Part shown: positions 47,411 to 60,440 of the stretch, one piece after another
How positions within the stretch are numbered: the first letter of the stretch is position 1
Layout of the letters: every line of letters starts with the position of its first letter
NCBI RefSeq assembly: GCF_042477335.2
Contig: NC_091251.1
Span: forward strand, 87,001,501 to 87,065,500
Length of the DNA: 64,000 nucleotides
Source of the DNA: Ovis canadensis
Lineage: Eukaryota > Chordata > Mammalia > Artiodactyla > Bovidae
Direction of reading: 5' to 3'
Made by a program: the position numbers and the translations under genes
The notes under the pieces: generated by a model
The model's database searches: none
Seen by the model: only the letters and a program-made list of their open reading frames with translations
What the model was told of the DNA's origin: nothing

Positions 47411-48450
47411 GTGATTTTCTACTGTAAAATGTTTAGCTGATAGGAGACAAAACACCAAAGCAAAGGATATGAGCTATTTAGAAATGATTTTATAAGATGG
47501 AATTGTTGAAAAAAATTTTCAACGCCCTTTTACCGTTAATATTTTTGTTTAGGATCTTAAGTATATACATTTTAGGTGTTATTAAATGTTTATCATTTTT
47601 GTTATTTCTTAATAGAATTCTTTGTTTTTAGTTTGTTTTAGCTATGATTAAAATTACTTTTAAATGTAGATTACAAGTGGTTGTTACCCCTTCAGTGACT
47701 GTTGAAGCATAGGTTGTTTTTTTTGATCAGTAAGGTGGTGATGTCACAATTTTTATTTTATTTTGTTTTTTAAGGCTACCTTGTGAAATTTTAAACCCAA
47801 TATCATTGGCCATTCCTGTTTAAATTAAAAAAAATTTTTTTAAGTAGTTATTTAAAACTATCCCATTTACTTTAGCTTTTTTTTTTTTTTGTAAGTTGAA
47901 CAATGATTTAGCCACTGTTTATTTCCCTGTCTTACCAGTGAAATTCATATTCTTAAATTGAAAACTTAGTAGGCAGGTTAGGTGCGCTGAATCTAACCTT
48001 GAAGGTTGACATGGGCTCAAACTTGGCCTAAAAAGATTGATGGACCTAAGGAAATTCCTATAAATGAATATTTCCTATAATTGATAAAATATTATCATTT
48101 AATAATCACATTTAAAACTTATATTAAGTGTAAAAACCCAATGACTTTACTCCACTTGACAAATTAGTGGGGACAAGTCATTTTGTTTTGTGATTAAATT
48201 TAACTATGATAGTTAATTAAAAAAGCATATCTTGTATTCATTTAAAATAATTTAAAATATTTTGATTTCTAAAGTGTGTTAGTTTATCAATTATTTTTGT
48301 TTATAAATAGACTTTAATAGCTTTCTAGGAAGATGACATCTAAAGGAAAATGATTTTTCACCTTTAAAATGACATACTTTTGGAACTTTGAGATTTGAGA
48401 AAGCTGCCATGTATATTGATAAATCTAATAAAATAAAGAAATCAATCACA
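47411..48450 (+). other. ZBTB1: ZBTB1 3'UTR (probable)
   Basis: AT-rich sequence downstream of the stop, with T-rich and ATTTA-type text, up to the first strong overlapping polyadenylation hexamers at 48427-48437. No repeat is recognised in it, which fits a retained untranslated region. Confidence 0.6.
48427..48437 (+). terminator. ZBTB1: Candidate ZBTB1 polyadenylation signals
   Basis: Two overlapping AATAAA hexamers (48427-48432 and 48432-48437), about 1.0 kb after the stop. Another AATAAA at about 48484-48489 is a further candidate. Confidence 0.5.
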
Positions 48451-49428
48451 AATCTGGTTGTTCTATAAAAGTAGAGTGTGCAAAATAAACATGTCTCGTG
48501 TTTTATACTAAGATTTGGAGAAAATGTGTTATGGAAAATTACAGTTTATCAACATGCCTTTTTTTTCTGTAAAGGACTATAAAATTTGAGGACTATAAAA
48601 TAATAACATAAATGGAAATAGTTTATCATTTTTTAGATAAAGTAGTATTACTGTTAGTTGTTGCTGGCATGAGATCTACATGAATTACATGTGAATTAAA
48701 ACTGGCAAAACCAGCCCACAAATCAGCACATCTGTTGGATAGAATGTGTTTTAATGTAAATTACTTGCATAGTAATAACCTCATAATGAAAGGGATTTTA
48801 AATAACTCCTATGTTTAAAAATATAATTTTGTGATTACGAACAGTAATTTAACAGTATTATTCTTTTTGTTTATATCACATTTTAAAGATATGCAAGTCA
48901 TATTTTTGTATACAATTTGCATAAAAGAACAAGTTTGCCAGGAGAACTGAGAGACATATTGACTGGCATAGATTTAGTTGAAAGAGAAGACCACAGTGTG
49001 TGCTCAGAGATTTGTGGGGACATGTTGAGGTGTTAAGAATTGAAATAGTACAGGAGCCATACAGTATTAGAACAAAATAATGGGAAGTAGAAATGGGGGA
49101 AATACACAAAAAGACAAGTGAGAAATCAGGATTTTTTTTAAAAAGCCATATAGCAGAAAAAGCAAGAAAAATGATTCATCCTAGTTCTTAGATACAGTAG
49201 TTTATCAAGTTATTAAATCTGAAATGCAACTTAAAAATGTATATACATTACTAATAGAAACCTGATAAAAGTTCTGTAACAAATCCAGAGACCATCAGAG
49301 AACAGAGAAAAGATCTCAAACTGAATTTCCAAAGTATATAGATAGCATCTTAGTAGACATCACTTTCTTTGGAACCACTTTTTTCCATGACCCTCTTCAA
49401 AGCCTCTATTGCAATGGCTTTCCCACCA
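48451..49428. other. Intergenic sequence, nothing recognised
   Basis: AT-rich; could still hold a distal part of a longer ZBTB1 3'UTR. Confidence 0.35.
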
Positions 49429-49436
49429 TTAAAGAA

Positions 49437-49652
49437 CAAGTTTGTTGTTTAGTCCCTAGGTTGTGTTCGACTCCTTTGGCAACCCCATGGACTGTAGCCA
49501 GCCAGGTTCCTATGTCCATTGGATTTTCCAGGCAAGAATACCAGAGTGGGTTGCCATTTCCTTTTCCAGGGGATCTTCCTGACCCAGGGATTGAACCCAT
49601 GTCTCTTGCATTGGCAGGTGAATTCTTTACCACTGAGCCACCTGGGAAGCCT
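49437..49652 (-). repeat. Bov-tA SINE
   Basis: Reverse Bov-tA: TTGTGTTCGACTCCTTTGGC, GGATTGAACCCATGTCTCTT, CTGAGCCACCTGGGAAGCC. Target-site duplication TTAAAGAA at 49429-49436 and 49653-49660. Confidence 0.94.
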
Positions 49653-49968
49653 TTAAAGAATGGAAGCCTTTCTAAATACTACCACTCTGTAAAAAATGAT
49701 TTCTAACACATTGGGAAAGGGGTTTAGTTTTACACATGTACTAACAGCCAATTAGCAAGCAAATATATAAACATTAAACATAATCTCTAATTTTACATAA
49801 CTGAGATGTTTATAGTTTCACAAAGCCACACCGCAGGATGCGTATTCCCCGTTATACAGCACATGCCTTTTGTTTTGCAGCCAGCTACAGCAGTACAAGC
49901 TTCTTTATGTACAGTTTTCCTCATTAAGAAAGAGTTCTTTTAATGACTACATGCCTCCTTTTAAAACT

Positions 49969-49992
49969 GGCGGGGCGGGGGTGGGGGGGTGG
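49969..49992 (+). other. G-run with G-quadruplex potential
   Basis: Runs of four, five and seven G separated by single bases inside 24 nt, enough for a four-stack quadruplex if the seven-G run is split. It sits in otherwise AT-rich intergenic DNA. Confidence 0.7.
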
Positions 49993-51385
49993 TTTGAAAT
50001 CAATCCGACACCTCTTTAGCCCAGTTTTCTCTCACTTCCCTCTCCCGGAGTGGAGCTACAGAGTTGTGGCTACTTAATACCGCTTCTTGCCCTCCAGTGC
50101 TATGAAGACAGTGAATCAAGATTGTGGATGTTGCCTCCTCCTACTGTCTTTGTAGTTTACGTGATTAGGCTCCAGATGTGAAAATGAAGGGGAAATCTAG
50201 ATAGGTATATATGAAATATTTTGTTTTCTTACAAATACGGTCTTTCTTAAAGGGCCTTTTGTTCTCCAGCAAAAAATCTTGGGGGAATGGAGTCAGTACT
50301 TAGCAAGCTTGCCACCAATTCCAGCGCAGCTCAGATGTTTATAATTTTTAGTAAACAGGACTAAGAATCTCAGAGATTAGTGGATTATGACTCGAAATTT
50401 ATCTTAATCCTGTATTTTTAAAGTAATATTCAGAGAAATGACTTACATGAGTAAAATGGCTAATGTTTAAAGTTTGAGTATAAACAAAACGAAGCACTCC
50501 AAGGGCTAGATACAAAAATTAAAGAATTAAAATAAGGACAGAGTTTTGTAGAACAGTCAGCACCAATTAAAAGGAAAAATTATAGGCTAAGTAAAAATCA
50601 CAAGTATTGTGGCTGAGAATAAAAATATGAGCCAGGTAAAAACATTGAGTAAAAAAAAAGTGAGGTGAGTAAAAATAGAATTTGATAGGCTAAAATAATG
50701 GTTAATTCCATCAGAGCTACAGAATGCCTGATGAAACAGCTTTTATGAACATGCCGAGGATATGCATAAACGTGAGGTAATATTCCAACGTTTATAAAAA
50801 GTGGGAAGAGAAGCTGGTGGTGGTTTGTAACATTCTCTGGTTAAACAATACATATTCCTATATATCACTAGTTAACTTCTGTATTTAATAGATCTGTGGA
50901 AAATTCCCCAAAGAACCAGTGTAACAGTTTAAGTTAAACATAAAACTTGTTAACAAAACACTAAATTAGTACCAACTAGAAGAGAAAAACCTGAATATGT
51001 ATAAGCATATATAGTTGAGAATAAAGTAGTTTGGTATATTTCTTAATTCTAAATGGGTTTTATGAGTTACACTTTTTTTTCGCCATTAATCTACTTTGAT
51101 TAGCTCATCATTTGTCACCACCCCCACCTCCTTTGTGACATACGCTTCTCAGTGATAGAAGGCTTTGACAATGCCTAAGATCCCAGGATACCAAAGGCTC
51201 TGCGGGAACATACCTTTGTGGAACGTCTCCCATCTCCTGATACCTGAGGTGCAGTAAACAAGGTGATAGAATGAATGCCAGGGAACTGAAGCAAGTGAAG
51301 TTAGATTTGGTGTTAGAACTTGTGGCCCAGATTTGTAAGTCTATGAACTAGCCATCCCAGGGCTCTCAGTAATCCCATCATCCAT
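49993..51385. other. Intergenic sequence, nothing recognised
   Basis: No convincing exon or repeat family. Confidence 0.35.
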
Positions 51386-51389
51386 TTCA

Positions 51390-51595
51390 TTAACACTTTT
51401 TGTACTTGGCTAAACACTTGATACAGATGTAATTTTAATGAATCCTCGGCCTTATGAGGTAAGTGTTCTATCAATAATTTTCCAGATGGGGGACTGAGGT
51501 TCAGTGAGACTGAGTCTTTTTCCTAAGATCGTACAGAAACTAAATACTAGCACTGAAATTTGAAACTAGGCCTACTTGATTCCTACATTCCTGTA
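51390..51595 (-). repeat. MIR SINE
   Basis: Reverse MIR: GGCTAAACACTTGATACAGA, TTAATGAATCCTCGGCCTTA, TGGGGGACTGAGGTTCAGTG, GAAATTTGAAACTAGGCCTA. Confidence 0.7.
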
Positions 51596-52357
51596 CTTAA
51601 GCAACATACTTTACCAACCAAGAAGTACAAAGAAAAGCCTTTTCAGTTCAGGTAATACGTATGACAAAGCTCCTAGGAGATTCTGTGCTCCTTGTTCATC
51701 ATCTGTCATCTACTGTGCCTGGTAAGATAGCTGGTAATAGTGGTACCTTAATGAACATATTGAATAATGTGAAAATATATCAGAAGCAAAACATTTTTAT
51801 TTGAGTAGATCATTCAGAATGTTTTAGAAATGAATATTAAATACTCATAATTTTCCTTTATATTTCTACCTCTGTGATGTTTTGCCTCTGTTTTCCCTAT
51901 TCTTGATTGTTATGTTTTAACCTCTGACCAGTCACCATTTCCTTTTATTGGTTATGTGATAAATCATTTGAAAATCTCCATTGTGGCCCCCTCAAATCAG
52001 GACCCCAGAATGTTTTCCTCTTTTTGCCTTAGCAGGTGATGTGGATAAGAAATTCTTCATTGATTTGGCTAAAAAACAAAACAAAATCCCTAATTATCAT
52101 TTTGTAAGGATTAAAGTTTACAGAGCAATCTCTAAAAACAAGTTATTCTAGCCATTTGTAATTCAATTTGCCAGAAATATCTCTGTATTCCTAGTGTAAA
52201 CTTACAACCTTACTTGTAAATGAAAGATAATTTCAGGAAACAATTGTATATCCACCCTAACCTAGCAGCAAACTTTTAAGAAATGGAATAGTCTACTGGT
52301 TTAAGTGAAACATCATTCCCCATCTAATCAGATTTTAATTTCATGCATCTATTGCCT

Positions 52358-52475
52358 GATTTCTAAAACCTATACAATAGGTTTTACTGTTACTTAACAA
52401 AGCCTACTACTTTAGCGATTTCTAAAACCTATACAATAGGTTTTACTGTTACTTAACAAAGCCTACTACTTTAAC
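52358..52475. repeat. 59-bp tandem duplication with internal palindrome
   Basis: Unit 52358-52416 is repeated at 52417-52475 with one difference visible (TTTAGC versus TTTAAC near the end). Each unit holds the inverted repeat AAACCTA-TACAA-TAGGTTT. Confidence 0.95.
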
Positions 52476-52632
52476 GATCTCTCTACCATCTGCCAAATAC
52501 TATTTTTTTTTAAAGGTGAGATTAGAAGAAGATGGTGAAGATTCCATACAAAATATATAATCTTTTAGATGGCCCACTTTCATTGCCTTCTATCAAACTC
52601 AAGGACTTATTCCTTGGTAACATACGGGTTAT

Positions 52633-52838
52633 TACTGTTTAGTCCCTAAGTCATGACTCTTTTGTGACCCCATGGACTGTAGCCCTCCCGGCTCCTCTGT
52701 CCATGGGATTTCCCAGGCAAGAATACTGGAGTGGGTTGCCATTTCCTTCTCCAGGGGATCTTCCTGAACCAGGGATTGAGGCAGTGTCTCTTGCATTGGC
52801 AGGCGGATTCTTTACTACTGAGCCACCAGGAAAGCCCC
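52633..52838 (-). repeat. Bov-tA SINE
   Basis: Reverse Bov-tA: GTGACCCCATGGACTGTAGC, AGGGATTGAGGCAGTGTCTC, CTGAGCCACCAGGAAAGCCC. Target-site duplication unclear. Confidence 0.93.
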
Positions 52839-55800
52839 AATATATGGGTTGAGTCTAGACCAAGTGAAATTTAGCTACTTATAAATTTATATGCTGGCAA
52901 GAGGCAAAAGTGCAAGGATTTAGAATGTCTGTGTCTCTAAATATTGGTAAATAATAACTAAATGACAATAGCAGCTTATAAATTCATGCTAATCTTAAAC
53001 TGGTTTAATAACATATGCATATGCTTAGTTGACTTAGCATTAAGAAGTTAAATCCATTTAAGTTGCTCCCTTACTATATTTAGGAGAACCAAATCACTAA
53101 GGTCCATTATTAGTGACAAAATTGTTTATCTTTTCTATCAAATTCTACCACAGATCACTAGTGGGCAGGAAGCCATTTATAATTCTTTTTTATCATCTTA
53201 CTTGCTGGCAAGACTATGAAGATTATAATTCAGTACTTGCCTCTGAATTAAATGTATCAATGTACTAATCACCACTGTAATAAGTAAAAAATCACAGGAA
53301 ACTCTAGGACTGAAAGATGACAAGAATGTAAAAAAAAACATGACTTCATGAGTCAGGAATAGTAGTAATTTTATGTGGGAACATTTGAATAACTTTGTAC
53401 TTACCTATTTGAGAAAAGAATGGGTAGACATTTCATGAATCCCAGTTAAGCTTTATTTAGAAAGTTACTATGTTGTTTTTATTCTACTTAAACCAATTGC
53501 TTATAGCAGAACCAGCAGAGCTCATTTTTAGATGACAGAAATATAAACATCTCGATTATGAAAGTCGTTGTTTCTTTCAAATACTTATCTGCTCCTTGAT
53601 GTGGAAAAAATAAAAAATTTCTTTTATTACAAAATTAGGGCAAATCATTGCTGCAAAAAATAAAATTCTACCCAGAATCATTGGGGCAGGTTAGGAATGC
53701 TATGAACTTAGGAATTTGAAGGAACACTCCTTTTTGTGTATGGGTGTACTTTATTTCCATTTGCAGAGTGTAAAACAATATTTGAAGAGAACAATGTTAG
53801 CCTGATGGCTGAAGGCACTCATAAAAAGAACATGAACTTGTTAGATGTATGTTTCATTCAGAGATCTGATATTAACAAGTACACTGTAAAATTATTTTAT
53901 TTGAAGGAAAATACTTTTTAATTGCTTCCTTCCTCCCTACTTTACCTGACTATCCTCCTCTTTGTTTCATATTTATGAGTCCTACCCATTCTATGTTAGC
54001 CCTTGTAAGAAAAAGTTGCCCCAATAGCTGAAAAATTATATTGGTGAAAAGAATACCTTATATTTAAAGGGTATAGTGAATTACATTGGGGAAGAAATTA
54101 AGTTTTAGGATCTGTGCTTTTGTTCTCATTTTTTGTTCAATTAACAGTGTGCTGGCCTGGTGCCAAAAGTGATGAAATTCTGACCTAAGATTTATGTTGT
54201 ATCTTGTAGAGCAGTCAACTTGTAATATTATTTTTCTTGAGTTCTGTCTTTTTCTGTGTGGCAGTGGTCAAATAGGGCCTTCTAAACCTCTGGAGAAGTG
54301 AGATCTGAATTTGGAGAGGACATGGGGAAGAATCAATCATCAACAGATAATCTTTAAGTCCAGACCCAGGAATATCAGATCTGAAGTGACACCATCTTTT
54401 CTGTCTTCTGACAAACCTCATCAACCCCAAAAGTTCCAGTTGCAAGGATCCAAGAAAACTCAGTATCACTTTGGAATCACTTTGTTGTGACAAAATCGAT
54501 TCACAGTGACTCTATTATTTGTAAAAAATCTGCTAAAGAAAACTACATCAGTGATTAAAGCTACACTGAAATGAAACTTTATATGCTAATTATCTTCAAG
54601 AGCCCCTCCTCAAATAAAAGGGCTTGTTAGGCTACTAGAAATACATTATAAAGTAAGATAATCACCTATCTGTGTAAACACATATAATTCTAAACTTGAA
54701 TGGAATTACAGTTTATATATCATGAAATGTAGTTAGTTTCAAAAATTACATACCAGTTCTGTAGTTTAGGTTATAAATAAAAAGATGTGGGTACAAAGAA
54801 GAAGTTATGTGTAAGACCAATATTTTAACAAGATAATCTAGTTATTGCTTACTGTAATGTGACATTTGCCTTTCTTTTTTTTCACTGTATATAACCAGTC
54901 ACAAATCTTGATTATTAATATTAATGAGGCTCCCTTTTAAGTCTGTTGCTTTGAGAAAAAATAGAAGTGGTATTACTTCCACGGTGGTATATATTCACAG
55001 ATCACAGACAACCAAGAAGAATGTATCAAGTCACATTTTCTTCTCAATTTAGCAATGTAACCTAATAGGCAGAATAAGCTGTTAAACATTTATTCTTGGT
55101 ATTAAAACATAATACCATGCTTCTCAGTTTTCAAATTTCAAGACAAAATTCAACTAAGTATTGAATGAAACCACTGTTAACATGTTTAAAAAAGCTTTCA
55201 TGGGAAAATGAAATGTTTGATGATATTTTAACTTGAAGATAGATATACATACATTTCTCAACCATATTAATCTTACAGCCATATTATTTGCATATTGTGA
55301 ATATATCTGTAGTTTTGGTTAACTGCGTAGTCAACTCAATATCAACATCATAATCATTACTGTTTCATCTGCAATATCAAGATGTATATATTCAGAAATG
55401 GTTGTTTTGTTTTTATGCCAATGCCTTCAAATGTTTTAATAGGGAGTTGCACAAAGATATCTAACTTAAGAGCATATTTAAGAGCAGATGCAGAATTTAA
55501 GACATTTAACATCTCTAGATATAAAGCAGGATAATAACATGAATATTCTAATAATTAGACTAACAAAAAATCAGAAAAAGTTAATTAAAATGTGATACTG
55601 GGTACAGGGGTGAGAAGGGAGATGAGAAATCCACTAAAGACTTCAAATTCATAAGAATTCATCTGCTTTAAGAGAAATAAATAAATTTAGAGAAGTGTTA
55701 TAGTCTAAAAACCAAAAACTATAGCCAGTTTCTTCTAGAAATATGAACAAGCATATAGAACTGCAGACTTCTAACAAGTAAACAGAAAACAGTAAAGATA

Positions 55801-56680
55801 AAAGAATACTATCAATAATTCAAGGTGCTAGATCAATATAGTAGAAACAACAATTTTTGATTACTGGTGGAATTAGATTTACAACAGAAATATGACTTAA
55901 ATTTTGACTGTACTAAACTACAATGTAATAAATTATAATAATTATAAATGATACAAATGCATTCTATAATGTGACTACTTTCTGTATATTAGTATAAAAT
56001 GGACTATTGGGTTACATAGAGAATTTTTGTTACATTTTTTAATCCATGCTTTATCTAATAAAATTTCCTCCTCTATGTTCAGAATTTAAAATGTCTTTAT
56101 ATTACTTTTTTTATACTGTACTTTTCTAACCTTGCTCTTTTTAAAAAATTATTTGACTGAAAAGTTATCTGTTCCTTTCATTCTATAATACCAGAATAAT
56201 AAAGTATCTGATATAGCTAATTATAGTATTCCTGAGCACCTTAAGAAGTGCACAAAGAATTAACTAAAATTCTTATTTCCAAATCCTGGTTTCTTTCAAT
56301 ACAGAATGACTAGAAGAGTACTATCTCATGGCAAACAGATGGTAACAAATTAGGTTTCCTCAATATAAAAATAGGTAATTATTTATAAAAATTAACTGAC
56401 ATAGTATTTAGTTCTTTTAGAGGGTTAATCTACTTCTCAAAATAACAATTTATTCAGAGAAATAGCTACGTTATCAATGTAGTTCATTTTGTTAAATTTC
56501 CATTTGAGAGTTTAAAAAATTGTTTTTCTTTTTTCAAGTGATCAGCAATGAGTTTTCTCTTCATTTCGGGTAAGTTCTGAAGGATAAGTGCCATAATTTC
56601 ACAGAAGTTAATAAGTATTAGCAATGATGGCATATTGAATCTGAGTCTCCATATATAAGACAACAGCTTCACTTTTTTCA
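52839..56680. other. AT-rich intergenic sequence, nothing recognised
   Basis: I found no coding exon, RNA gene or confident repeat. A 92-codon open frame on the minus strand at 54493-54215 has no recognisable similarity. Confidence 0.35.
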
Positions 56681-56682
56681 AA

Positions 56683-56883
56683 GTTGCTCAGTCGAGTCTG
56701 ACTGTTTATGACCCTATGGACTATACATTTGCCTGGAATGCAGGAGACCTGGGTTCCATCCCTGGGTTGGGAAGATCCCCTGGAGAAGGGAGAGGCTAGC
56801 CACTCTAGTATTCTGGCCTAGAGAAATCTATGGACTGTATAGTCCATGGGATTGCAAAGAGCTGGCACAACTAAGTGACTTCT
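56683..56883. repeat. Rearranged fold-back Bov-tA SINE
   Basis: The first about 45 bp (GTTGCTCAGTCGAGTCTGAC...GACCCTATGGACTATA) is in reverse orientation. It is followed directly by a forward Bov-tA from its tRNA part (AGGAGACCTGGGTTCCATCC) to its end (GCACAACTAAGTGACTT). The two ends are therefore inverted copies of the same Bov-A segment, although diverged. Confidence 0.85.
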
Positions 56884-57955
56884 TTTAAATTATTCTTTTA
56901 CTTCTTTTAAATTATTTCAGAGTATTCTACAAGAGTGTCTTGTCTTCAAGGTTAGCACTCTACAAAACTGAAGAAGGTACAATTTGTCTGCTATTACACA
57001 TATTCACTTTTCTAGAAAAGTCTCTCTTTCAGGTTTGGGAGCCTTAGCCTTCCATACAAGGCAAAGTAGTGTCGTATTCCAATTATTGTGTATCTACAAT
57101 TCAAATAGAACTTTTAAAGACTGACTTTTTCAAGATTCAAAGAAGCAGACGGTGAAATTTTAGTAACAGGTTATTGGAGAAATATTCTGGGACTGGGTAC
57201 ATCCAAAGAATTAAAATGGCAGTATTCATAGAGATCTTAAATATAATAAGAAGTTGAACTCCAGTTTGCTGATAGGTTCTCAAATTACAGGCTGCTACTG
57301 ACTCCACTCCTCGCTTCAGGGCAACATTACCTCTTCAATCCACAACCTTTATGAAGGTTGTGCCTGGGTAGGGAATGAGAGGGTTTCAGAATATCCATAA
57401 ATTTCTTTACTAGTAATTCTGGAAAAAATGTATTCTTGCTCAGGTAATCTCCTTAGGGTAGGCCTTACTACCACAAGCACACAGTTTTAGACCTCATCTT
57501 ATTCATCTTTGTATCTCTATGTACAAGTATTTTCAGATGTGAATTTGTTTCAATTTTTGGTCTCTGCAGTATTATTTAGTACAGAAATGTAAGAGGCAAG
57601 CAAAGAATCTTCCTCTTATACAGGGAAAAAGTGAAGTTATTATTTCCAGTTTTTAATGTCTCGGGTCACTTTTAATAAACACTGAACAAGTGAATTACTA
57701 CTGTGTTCCAGGTACTCTTCTGGATTTGGGGAGTTCATCAGAGAAAATTTGACACACATATAGTTTTAGTTTTATTCAGACTGTGTAAAATCTCAGTCTT
57801 TGGATTTTAAAAATATTTTGAAACACCCTATTTATAATCTGCCAAACAAATCTCACCTGTTGAAAATCAGTAGTAATTTCTACATAAATAGTAGGATTAG
57901 TGAATTGTATTTCAGTTGAATGTTGATAGCCAAGCTTTAAAAATCATCTGTAAAA
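56884..57955. other. Intergenic sequence, mostly unrecognised
   Basis: A weak L2-like phrase at 57685-57745 (CTACTGTGTTCCAGGTACTC); otherwise nothing named. Confidence 0.35.
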
Positions 57956-57959
57956 AAGA

Positions 57960-58460
57960 AAATTTAGAAAAATTACTGATAATCCTACCCTCTAGAGATA
58001 ACCAATTTTGATGCAATTCTCATATATATGATTATCCTACACAGAGGTTAAGATGATACAAAACTGTTGTATCTAATTTTTCCACTTAATTATACCAAAA
58101 ACATTTTCCTGCGTCATTAAAAATCCTGTAAACAATTTTTAATTCATGACTATAGGTCAAATAATTATTTCTTATTGTTGGATATTTAAGCCATTTCCCC
58201 TTCATCACTGTTATCATAAATAATATACCTGCATGCTCCATTAATTTCCTTAAGATAAATCCCACAGAATAATGCTAAATGAAGAGTATGGTCATATTTA
58301 AGTTAAAGAAAAAATATTGTCACATAGTCCTCCAGAAAGACTGTACTAATTTACATTCCCACCAGTAGGTAGGGCTTTACCTGTTTTGCTGCACCATTAC
58401 TGAGGTTGATGAATATCATTTCATCTTAAGTTTGCTAAGTTTGATCATTTTTAATGTGCC
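57960..58460 (-). repeat. L1ME-type LINE fragment
   Basis: Antisense L1 text: TTATTGTTGGATATTTAAGC, GATAAATCCCACAGAATAAT, CACATAGTCCTCCAGAAAGA, AATTTACATTCCCACCAGTA. Confidence 0.75.
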
Positions 58461-60440
58461 ACAAGTTTAAGGAATTATGAGTCACAGTCATAAAATAGAA
58501 AAAAAAATTTTTTAATCCATACAAACGAGAAAAATATTAAAAAATCCAAGAAAGGTCAGTATATGATAATGCTCCAGAATTGCAAAAATTTCATATGAAA
58601 TAAAAATGCAAACACTGTCTCTTTTTGGGACAAACTCAGGATGCCATTTAAAGTATGAAACTTATGAAACATCAATTTACTGAGTGAAAAGTTAGAACAA
58701 AAAAAAATACATACAGCTAATGAAAATACAGATAAAATTGCTACTGTGGTTTCAGAAAGTTGTATTAATGATGAATGTGGTAGTTAGATGGCAAGATGTA
58801 ATAACTGTGCAGAGAGATAGTACATAGTTACTATACAAAAGAACCTCTCCCTTCTGAAACTCTAATTTTGGTTTTTGTGTGTAAGAATTGGCATGTCTGC
58901 TTTTTCGCAATCTTGCTTTGTTTGAGGTGTGTGAGGACTGAATACAACAGATCTGTAGAGTCAGTGTTTCTCACAGTTCTCTTCTGCTTTCAGTTGTAGT
59001 TGGGCCCTATATCTAAATCACATATCATTAGTTCTATAAAGACTGTGTATTGCTCTCCAGTCCACTAATTCCCTGAACTCCCTTTTTTAACTGCACAAAA
59101 GACAAGAATTTCTAAGAATAAAATCAAGAAATCCGTACTTAACATTTAAGGCAACTTCAATAGAAATTTTTGGTTTGATCCTTATATTCCTAATTTTTTA
59201 AAAGTTTTCCTAAAGTTTTTTCCTTAACTTCTTTAATGGAAAAAGAGAGGGGAATTGTGAAGTGAGATTAACAAATTAATAGCAAATGTACTTTTAAAAA
59301 TTCGAAATTACATACACAACTAGATAAAAGAAACTTAAATATCCATTGGTTAACTTCATAGGATTCTGTCACCGTTATTTTTTAAATTATAGATAACTTT
59401 TGTTACTCTCAAAAGCTTTTCTCCAGCACTGTCTCATAACTTCCTTCAAAAGATGTTTCTCTCCACGCCCCCATAGCCTCAGGGAAAAGATCACGGCATA
59501 TCCCGTCCACCTGAAGAGACTATTTCTTGTTTGTATCCCTCCTCATGTATTGACACCAACCTTAAACTTGTAGTTGCCCCCAGCACACACTGCTCTTATC
59601 TTTGCCCATGCTACAACCCATGCAAAGAATGACAAAGGTCAGAGGCTGTCATGTCACCTCTTACAGGAAGCCCTCAGGAACATTAGTTTCCCCGATTGGA
59701 TGCGCTCCCTGTTTTGTGTTCCCCATAGCACTTCTCTTGAGCTATTTTTAGCTCTTTATTGAGCTGTCACTCGTCGTCTTACTCTCACATCCTGGGACTT
59801 GTTAAAGCTGAATGAATGTCTCCAGCTTCCCCACATAAGGTGAAGTGTTACCGCTGTTTTGTTACTGTCTTCCTTCCGGAGCCCATTTATAGGAGCCTGC
59901 TTCTATCACCTATCCCATATTCCTCTTAAACACGACAGAATGAATTGCGCTCCTTTCTATCTACCTCCTCTGAGAGTTCTCACTCAGCTGAGTTTACGAT
60001 AGCCTGGGTTAAGAGAATCCTGAGGCGTGAGACCGGGTTATTTTATGATACTTCAACGTATGAGGTTTGACTACAGACTTCCCAGAGCACTCAAAGCGGC
60101 GGATAAAGCACTTGAAACGGAAAATAACAAAAGCAGTGGCGAGAGAACTGGGAGATGAAACTAGGAAGCTTAAAGTGGTAAGACAAGCAGGGTAAACGGA
60201 AAGTGAGATCAAGAAAGGGGAAGAGTTGCAACCACGCCCATGCCTCCCTCCCACTCTGTAGGCCTCCGCGCACAGGGAAAAATGGTCAGCCTCTCCCGTA
60301 GCTCTCCCAGTCTCCTGCTGCCCCCGCCCGCCAGATTAGATATCCAGAGCTCACACCAAGACTCTGCGAAGCACGCAAAATTAAATTACAGGAGGCCGAC
60401 GGCCGGTCCTAGAAACTTCATCTTCATTTCTTAGTCCTCC
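58461..60440. other. Intergenic DNA upstream of the HSPA2 island
   Basis: Gradual rise in GC content from about 59.5 kb. No repeat or exon recognised. Confidence 0.35.

Noticed and set aside
54215..54493. 92-codon minus-strand frame
   Set aside because: Isolated, in AT-rich intergenic DNA, with no recognised domain, splice sites or composition change.
4626..56883. tRNA-like B-box regions as possible tRNA genes
   Set aside because: All examples belong to Bov-tA or CHR SINEs with SINE bodies, tails and often target-site duplications.
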